Assembly (NCBI GenBank): GCA_000934455.1
Contig: KN894389.1
Coordinates: 1 to 23,305 of the forward strand
Reading direction: 5' to 3'
Source: Apostichopus parvimensis
Taxonomy: Eukaryota; Echinodermata; Holothuroidea; Aspidochirotida; Stichopodidae
DNA length: 23,305 nt
In this document: positions 18,601 through 23,305 of the stretch, one piece after another
Numbering within the stretch: the stretch's first letter is position 1
How the letters are laid out: each line of letters begins with the position of its first letter
Program-made: the position numbers and the translations under genes
Notes under the pieces: model-generated
What the model saw: the letters and a program-made list of their open reading frames with translations, nothing else
Told to the model about the DNA's origin: nothing
Databases searched by the model: none

Positions 18601-21600
18601 TCAGCATCTCAAAGATGAAGATGAAGAATCAAATGAAGAACAATCACTGATGCTAATGAAGTGGGGCTTGGTGCCGTCCTGGCATAAAGGAGACCCAAGT
18701 GCCATTGCTTACAAGATGAATAATTGCCGCAGTGAGGGGATGATGGAAAAAGCTTCATTTAAAAGGCCTTTTGAAAAAGGACAAAGATGTGTTGTACTTG
18801 CTGATGGGTATGATTATTATAGATCCTAAATTTGTGAGATTATCAATCTTTTGAGCAATTTACTGAATGAAATCACTGCAAATACTGTTCATGGATAAGA
18901 CATTAGTGATCTAGAACCTCCAGTGTTGTGTTTTCTGTTGTATGTATACTGTAGTGGATTAGGTTTTGTGTCCACTTTGGTATCCCAAGGTGTTTAGAGA
19001 ATCAGACTTCTAGTGCTCCTAGGTATTTGCCTCTCCTTTGGGTATAAACAGGATAAAATCGAGTCACCCAATCTGCATATGGTGAGGAATACTCATTTGG
19101 GCCCAGTGTTCTGCCCCCATGTTAATGAAGTTCCAAAGTAAATTAAGTTTTTAGGGCTTAATATGGTTTAGTTTGAGAGTATTTTAGTTGTTTTACCTTT
19201 AAAGTGTATACTTCAAGTTGATCTAACCCAGGGTTGTGCTTAGTATTACTGTTATGTTATAACTAGACGTTAGTATGCCTGGTGAATTTGTGTGTGTGTG
19301 ACACCTTGATTTGTATACACAATTTATCTAAAGAACCAAATGTTGCCTGAACTTGATGAGCAGATGATCTCTGTTGTTTTTCATGGAGGTCAAATTTGGT
19401 TTGAGGTCAATAGATGTCAAATTCTGAGAAATTTAAGTAAGGTGATTTGGAATTTTGTATATAATATGTAGATAAACTACATTAGCAGCAAAACTTCATT
19501 GTTTTCTGTGCAGGTCAGAGGTCAAATCTGAAAACCTTATAAGCTGTCAAACTCAAACTGGAAAGCTTCAATTAATGTGGATCCAACTTTTGAGTACGAG
19601 AACCCTTTGTTTCTGCAGAGGTCAGGGCTGAGATTGTTTTCCACTCCCGTTACTGACTGGTATCTGTTATCAAATTTCAGAAGGGTATCACCTTTGCTTG
19701 CAATGGTCGAATTATCTGAATATCTTTTGTGATGTTCTGGTACTTGACTTAAATAGGACACATTTAACTCTGTTGCTGGCACTTATGATAGACCAATTCA
19801 TTGGCTATAGTATATCTTATTATGTATTGGATTTGTTTAACAATAGGTACTACGAATGGCACACAGATTCAAATAAGAAAAAGCAGCCATACTTCATATA
19901 TTTTTCTCAACACGAACCGGTAAAAGACCTCAATCTCCCCGAGTCCTACGAGTTTGATTATGAGGGTGCCAACGGAGAAATTGCTGAGAAATGGACCGGA
20001 CATCGCCTTCTTACTATGGCTGGAATCTTTGATAAGTGGACCCCTCCAGATGTAAGTTCAGATAGCTTATCTTCTTATGTGTTGATTTTAGTATAAGTTA
20101 AGAAAGAAAGATAACAAAATTCTTATATAATATAAATTGTTTTGTCTTAGTAAAAACGTTATTTTTCAGGCTTAGTTTTAAATCAAATATGTGTTTCAAC
20201 ATGTTTATGTTTGGTGTTCGCCTTTGTCAAACTGTTGACGCCAGAATTATTTGAAGTGCCTTTATTGTGACTCCATAACTTACTTTTCCTAGGGGAGTGA
20301 CCCCCTCTACTCCTACAGTGTCATAACGATCGAAGCAGATCCGAGCGTATCATGGATTCATCATCGAATGCCAGTTATGCTGGATGGTGAAGAGGCAGTT
20401 CGTGACTGGTTAGACTTTGGAAATGTTTCCGCATCAAAGGTAACACCCTGTACTAGAAGAAGAATGTGCTGTTAGTTTTCTATTTATCTAGCAACTTTTT
20501 GATGGCCATATTATACTTAGTGTTGTATTGAGTGACCAGAGACCTATAACCAGGGTTTCATATCATGTATAGAGATTTCTTGCTACTTGGAGTAATTTTC
20601 CCTGTAGCAATTCAGAGTTGTTGTCATTGCAGATAAAATGTGCAAATGTTTTATTCCTAGCCAAAGGCAAAGGAATCTATGCGATGGTGATGACGTGTGG
20701 GTGTGTGTATGTATGTGACACTTGATTGTAAACACGGTAACTCGAAGAGTAGATTCACTTAATATTTGGTGTGTGGAGCCGTGTTCTTGAGTACAAGAAG
20801 CCTTTTGTTTACTGTGGAGTTCAGTTGTCATTTGTCAATAGAGGACAAAGTCTGAATACTTTGTGAACTCAAAAAGTTCATCTTGGTATCCAGATTCAGC
20901 TTGTTGAGTGCAAAAAGCCTATTGAAATTGGGGGAGGTCAAAGGTCATTTGCAGTCAACATTTAAGTGAAAGTCTGGACATCGTGTAAACACGATAATAG
21001 AAGAACTACATCTTTCTTGAACTTCATACTAAGTATAAGATCCAGTTTGGTGTGTGCAAGAATCCTAGTTAAATATGGTTAAGGTTAAAGGTCACATTAG
21101 GTCAACAGGCACTAAAGCCTGAAAACCCTTTAAGTATGATAACTCCAAAATTAAAGCTGCAATTACAGTTATTGTGAATTCTCCAATGCTATATAGTTTT
21201 CTTTTGTTGAACATAGTTTGGTAAAGTTCAGTTTAGTTCTATGAAGAGGCTCGATATGTCTTTTACGGAACAATACCTGCCATCCAGGTATCAAAATTTG
21301 CTTCAGAGTTCACACACTTGCTTTAAATGTGCACTTAAACCTCTTAGCTTCAAGGGGTCAATAGATTATCTCAAATGGGAAAACTGGCTCAAGGAGTGGA
21401 ATGGTGGTAGAAATTGGCCATTTTCTCAAACATATTTCAGTGTATAGACAATTAATAAAGGGATTTGCTAGCTCAAAATTGGGTAAAATGTGTCCATATT
21501 TCACATAGGAAGACTGTTCTTTCTGGATATTGAAACATTTTGCTTTAAAATTCTATACTGTAAAATCCTTATTCATGAATGACATGGTTGATGCCCACAA

Positions 21601-23305
21601 GGGATTGCTACAAATATTTTCTGGATCTCTTTCTGCCTTTCTTTGGGTTGTTAAGTAGCTACATCTAAAACAAGTAGCAATCCCTTTACTACTGTTCAAG
21701 ATTAGTTTCGTCATGATGATACCAAGGCTTTGCCACAGTGTATCAGAAAATATGTGTTATATTCAGAGATGATACACACCAGATGGTACTTTAAAAGTAT
21801 TGTATGGATATCACATTCATTATGGTGACCAATTTCTGTGAGCAATAGCTATTAAGTGTATAACTGTGCATAAGTGCCACAAACAATGATCAGGAAGCAA
21901 TACTCACAGTGCAGTTACAATTTGCTTTAATAATTTTCTTCATTTAAGTTCAATTTCAAACTGTTAACTGGTTTCATATATTCACAGGCCTTGACAATGA
22001 TGAAGCCCTTGAACTGCCTTTCGTGTCACCCTGTGACACCTCAGATGGGAAACATTCGTTACAAAGATCCAGATTGCATCAAGGAGATTTCTCTTCAGTA
22101 AGGGTCTTAGTGTTAAATGTAACTAAGATATCACTGTAGGTCTGATACATCAGTACTTGCATCACTTGTGTTTATAAACAAGGTGTTTGGCACTAGATCA
22201 ATGTCAAACAGCGTGTTAATTGAACACCTTCTTCCTTAATTGTCTACATTGTAATTTTATATTGCTTGGGTTATTTACAATTACTTCAGTGTGAAGAATG
22301 TGCTGGGCATAATAAATTTCCCTTTCACATCTCTGATTCTTTGCCGGAGGCATTCTATGGTGATGGTGTATGTGAAACTGCTTGTAAACACGATAACTCA
22401 ACAAGTTCATGGTGAGTCTTTCAATACCCTCAAGTGGCCCTCACCAGTTCTCACCCTCTGAGCAAGGAGTGAACAGGTTGTCGCAAATGGTGCAAAAAGT
22501 GGCCATATTCTCTGTGAATTGTACTAGATGGCTTTGGCAGTAAGTTGTGAAAATATTTCACAATTTGTATAAACAATGTCATGTAGCTCTCATTCATTAA
22601 TAACAATTATTAAAGGGATGGTTGGTTGCAGAGCTGATTAGCCAGAAAAATGGAAATGTTATTTTATTCATACATCTATGTATGTATCTTTATTTAACCT
22701 AGGAAGACTGTTCTTTCTGGATATTGAAACATTGTGGAATAAAAGATCTATACTTAAAAATTTTACCAGTAAATAAACGATTGATGATACAATCAGTGGT
22801 GACAAAGAAATAGTATTGGTGTATAGTATTGGTGCAGTAGTTGTTACTCTGGAGGCAGAATTAATAGTGAGTTTTACCATATCTCATTAGCAAAACAGAT
22901 GACATGTTATTGGATGGCAGTGCACAACAACTTTTGCGGCTCGTGAAATTAGGGATTTACCCTTTTGAAACATCGAGTGGAATGTTCTTTAATGCTAAAT
23001 ATTCACTACCAAATCTATAATGAAGAGGACTTCTTCAGTTGCACTGTTGCAATTCAGTGATTTTGTCAATGTGTTATACTTTGTCTTTTTCTCAATGTAC
23101 ATAGAGAAAAGAAAAAACCAAACACCTTCATGACTTCATGGTTGAAGACAAGTTCCAAATCTGAAGTTGACGTCACCGGTCAGCCGCTCGTAGATGTTAA
23201 GGTCAAGTCTGAGAAGAAAACAGGACTGACTGCTTGGCTCCAAAAGGCAAATAAACCAGAAACAGTAAAGCGGGCAGTGGAATCTGCTTCACCAGAAAAG
23301 AAGAT
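15651..23305 (+). CDS. HMCES: HMCES, SRAP-domain abasic-site DNA-protein crosslinking protein; incomplete at right edge
   Basis: Seven exons (15651-15670, 17481-17678, 18583-18807, 19847-20051, 20293-20439, 21988-22097, 23105-23305) join in frame to 368 residues without a stop. The protein starts MCGRTAC. After Met removal, Cys2 is the residue that crosslinks to abasic sites in single-stranded DNA at replication forks. Family motifs in order are PSYNTAPQ (63-70), KWGLVPSW (99-106), NNCRSE (119-124), RCVVLADGYYEW (141-152), PYFIYF (162-167), RLLTMAGIFDKW (201-212), SYSVIT (223-228) and IHHRMPVMLDGEEAV (238-252). Glu151 and His239/240 correspond to the human catalytic residues. Human HMCES has 354 residues, so only a short C-terminal part can be missing unless the tail is extended. 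The protein acts in the nucleus. Confidence 0.95.
16503..16530. repeat. Perfect 28-bp palindrome
   Basis: The half-site TTGGCTACGCACCT is followed immediately by its exact reverse complement, with no spacer. Bases outside it do not pair. Its right half, GGTGCGTAGCCAA, is the start of the adjacent GC-rich element, so the palindrome looks like a head-to-head copy of that element's end. Confidence 0.95.
16517..16790. mobile_element. Probable non-autonomous interspersed element, GC-rich end
   Basis: A sequence much richer in G/C than its surroundings starts AGGTGCGTAGCCAAGGGGGT. It runs through GGGGGCGACCGCCCTC and an AT-rich middle to GGTGGCGCTACCC and CCCCCCTCCCTTGGC. The GTGCGTAGCCAAGGGGG opening is familiar from short interspersed elements of marine invertebrates. 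A CCTTGGC near the right end is complementary to GCCAAGG at the left, which may mark termini. The element encodes no transposase. The minus frame in it is Arg/Pro-rich low-complexity sequence. Right boundary and class are uncertain. Confidence 0.6.
17481..17678 (+). CDS. HMCES: HMCES exon 2
   Basis: The acceptor TTTACTAATTAG precedes and the donor AC|GTAAGT follows. It completes Cys7, encodes residues 8-72 and leaves phase 2. TLDPNQLRQACTYTNRQGQ and YFPSYNTAPQALT align directly with human HMCES. Between them lies a basic, Gly-rich segment (residues 33-60) that is only a few residues long in human. The first ~25 residues of the exon form the helix after the catalytic Cys; PSYN contributes to the active-site pocket in the family. 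Confidence 0.93.
17679..18582 (+). other. HMCES intron 2
   Basis: The intron is bounded by GTAAGT and TATTTGTTGCAG. It is AT-rich sequence with no repeat or gene that I recognise. Confidence 0.85.
18583..18807 (+). CDS. HMCES: HMCES exon 3
   Basis: It completes Thr73, encodes residues 74-147 and leaves phase 2 before GG|GTATGA. After an acidic loop (KDEDEESNEEQ) come KWGLVPSW, the NNCRSEGMMEKASFK core and QRCVVLADG. The Asn and Arg of NNCRS bind the DNA phosphate and abasic site in the SRAP family. Reading through the donor yields a short false tail (YDYYRS), whereas splicing restores the family's GYYEW. Confidence 0.95.
18808..19846 (+). other. HMCES intron 3
   Basis: The intron runs from GTATGA to TTAACAATAG. 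Its second half holds a plus-oriented copy of the echinoderm-like repeat (about 19280-19690). The rest shows nothing recognisable. Confidence 0.85.
19280..19690 (+). repeat. Echinoderm-like interspersed repeat, plus orientation
   Basis: It begins in a GTGTGTGTG tract and contains GGAGGTCAAATTTGG, GAGGTCAATAGATGTCAAA, CAGGTCAGAGGTCAAATCTG, AAAACCTTATAAG and ATGTGGATCCAACTTTTGAG followed by TACGAGAACCC. It is the same modular order as at 20.7-21.1 kb. Confidence 0.65.
19847..20051 (+). CDS. HMCES: HMCES exon 4
   Basis: It completes Gly148 and encodes residues 149-216, ending in phase 0 before GAT|GTAAGT. It begins YYEWHTDSNKKKQPYFIYF; Glu151 is the conserved catalytic glutamate. After a variable acidic insert (about 168-197) it continues HRLLTMAGIFDKWTPPD. 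The family's RLLTMAGIFD strand is intact. Confidence 0.95.
20293..20439 (+). CDS. HMCES: HMCES exon 5
   Basis: The acceptor CTTTTCCTAG and donor AAG|GTAACA enclose 49 codons in phase 0 (residues 217-265). DPLYSYSVITIEADPSVSWI is followed by HHRMPVMLDGEEAVRDWLDF. HHRMP carries the conserved histidine needed for crosslink formation or reversal, and the DGEEAxxWLDFG block matches vertebrate HMCES almost exactly. Confidence 0.96.
20650..21150 (+). repeat. Echinoderm-like interspersed repeat, plus orientation, longest copy
   Basis: It starts CCAAAGGCAAAGGAATCTAT, then a GTGTGTGTATGTATGTGA tract, GTAAACACGGTAACTCGAAG, GTGTGGAGCCGTGTTCTTGA and GTACAAGAAGCC. Then come roughly 115-130-bp sub-units, each with ...AACTC..., TTGAGTGCAAAAAGCCTATT, GGGGGAGGTCAAAGGTCATT and GTCAACA. 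Three sub-units can be counted (around 20745, 20865 and 20995). No coding capacity is seen. Confidence 0.72.
21506..21539 (+). repeat. 34-bp direct repeat, copy A
   Basis: The 34 bases from TAGGAAGACTG to GAAACATT are identical to 22700-22733 in the next intron. Flanks diverge quickly on both sides, although both are followed within 30 bp by CTATACT. Confidence 0.9.
21988..22097 (+). CDS. HMCES: HMCES exon 6, end of the SRAP domain
   Basis: The acceptor TATTCACAG and donor CA|GTAAGG enclose residues 266-301, leaving phase 2. ALTMMKPLNCLSCHPVTPQM aligns with the human [20 protein letters not shown] strand, and GNIRYKDPDCIKEISL with the human NNSRNNTPECLAPVDL region. The H-x-V-x(4,5)-N-x-R pattern is retained, but the usual N-N/N-S around the Arg are replaced. 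This is the most diverged SRAP segment in the gene. Confidence 0.92.
22335..22420 (+). repeat. Echinoderm-like repeat fragment, plus orientation
   Basis: TTGCCGGAGGCATTCTATGG, then GGTGTATGTGAAACTGCTTG and TAAACACGATAACTCAACAA. This is the 5' end of the family, matching the start of the 20650 copy; the downstream modules are missing. Confidence 0.7.
22700..22733 (+). repeat. 34-bp direct repeat, copy B
   Basis: It is identical to 21506-21539. It is preceded by TTTATTTAACC, a string also seen near ends of widespread animal interspersed repeats, so both copies may be remnants of one element family. Confidence 0.9.
23105..23305 (+). CDS. HMCES: HMCES exon 7, C-terminal tail (cut by window end)
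   Basis: The acceptor ATGTACATAG joins CA|A (Gln302) and the frame stays open for 66 more codons to the right edge. The tail is Lys/Ser-rich and has two similar motifs, TSWLK (312-316) and TAWLQK (344-349), each preceded by a lysine cluster (EKKK, SEKK). Vertebrate HMCES tails are also disordered and contain a hydrophobic PCNA-interaction motif, which these may correspond to. An alternative acceptor two bases downstream (AG at 23105-23106) would shift the frame and lose the WL motifs, so I chose the first. Confidence 0.85.

Larger units (their letters stand above)
20440..21987 (+). other. HMCES intron 5 (1.5 kb)
   Basis: The intron runs from GTAACA to ATATTCACAG. It contains a long plus-oriented copy of the echinoderm-like repeat (20650-21150) and the first of a pair of identical 34-bp segments (21506-21539). 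Confidence 0.85.
22098..23104 (+). other. HMCES intron 6
   Basis: The intron is bounded by GTAAGG and AATGTACATAG. It has a short plus-oriented fragment of the echinoderm-like repeat (22335-22420) and the second 34-bp repeat copy, just after a TATGTATGTATCTTTATTTA stretch. Confidence 0.83.

Noticed and set aside
1-23305. CRISPR array, operons, tRNA/rRNA genes, viral or toxin genes
   Set aside because: No regularly spaced short repeats, no cloverleaf-like sequences, no polymerase, integrase or transposase motifs were found on either strand; the window is eukaryotic intron-rich DNA.

Overview
The window looks like nuclear DNA of a marine invertebrate animal. It is AT-rich, with small protein-coding exons that have consensus GT/AG splice sites, kilobase-scale introns and decayed interspersed repeats. 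Protein similarity points to a deuterostome. A diffuse repeat family (runs such as 'AAACACGATAACTC' and 'GGAGGTCAAAGGTCA') resembles repeats I associate with echinoderms, perhaps sea cucumbers. That taxonomic guess is inference from memory, not a database result.

Two conserved genes lie head to head. On the minus strand, from about 12.3 kb down through the left edge, is the 5' part of a protein kinase N (PKN) gene, a Rho/Rac effector kinase. Four exons are visible: a 5'UTR/start exon (12199-12326), HR1a (8790-9123), HR1b (2205-2501) and the beginning of HR1c (263-417). All junction phases fit and give 280 continuous residues. The C2-like and kinase domains lie beyond the left edge.

On the plus strand, from 15651 to the right edge, is the HMCES gene (SRAP domain), which protects single-stranded DNA abasic sites by covalent DNA-protein crosslinking. 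Seven exons can be joined without a frame conflict, giving 368 residues before the sequence stops. The catalytic Cys2, the NNCRS motif, the YYEW glutamate and the IHHRMP histidine are all present.

The remaining sequence is intron or intergenic DNA. It holds a ~250-bp dispersed repeat in three copies, a ~140-bp tandem repeat at 4.08-4.5 kb, several copies of the echinoderm-like repeat, a GC-rich element next to a perfect 28-bp palindrome at 16.5 kb, and a 34-bp identical pair in two HMCES introns. Every copy I recognise of the echinoderm-like repeat lies in the sense direction of its host gene.

I see no prokaryotic features, CRISPR array, intact transposase, rRNA or convincing tRNA. No wholly new system stands out. 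The most distinctive points are lineage-specific features of the two proteins and the repeat architecture.
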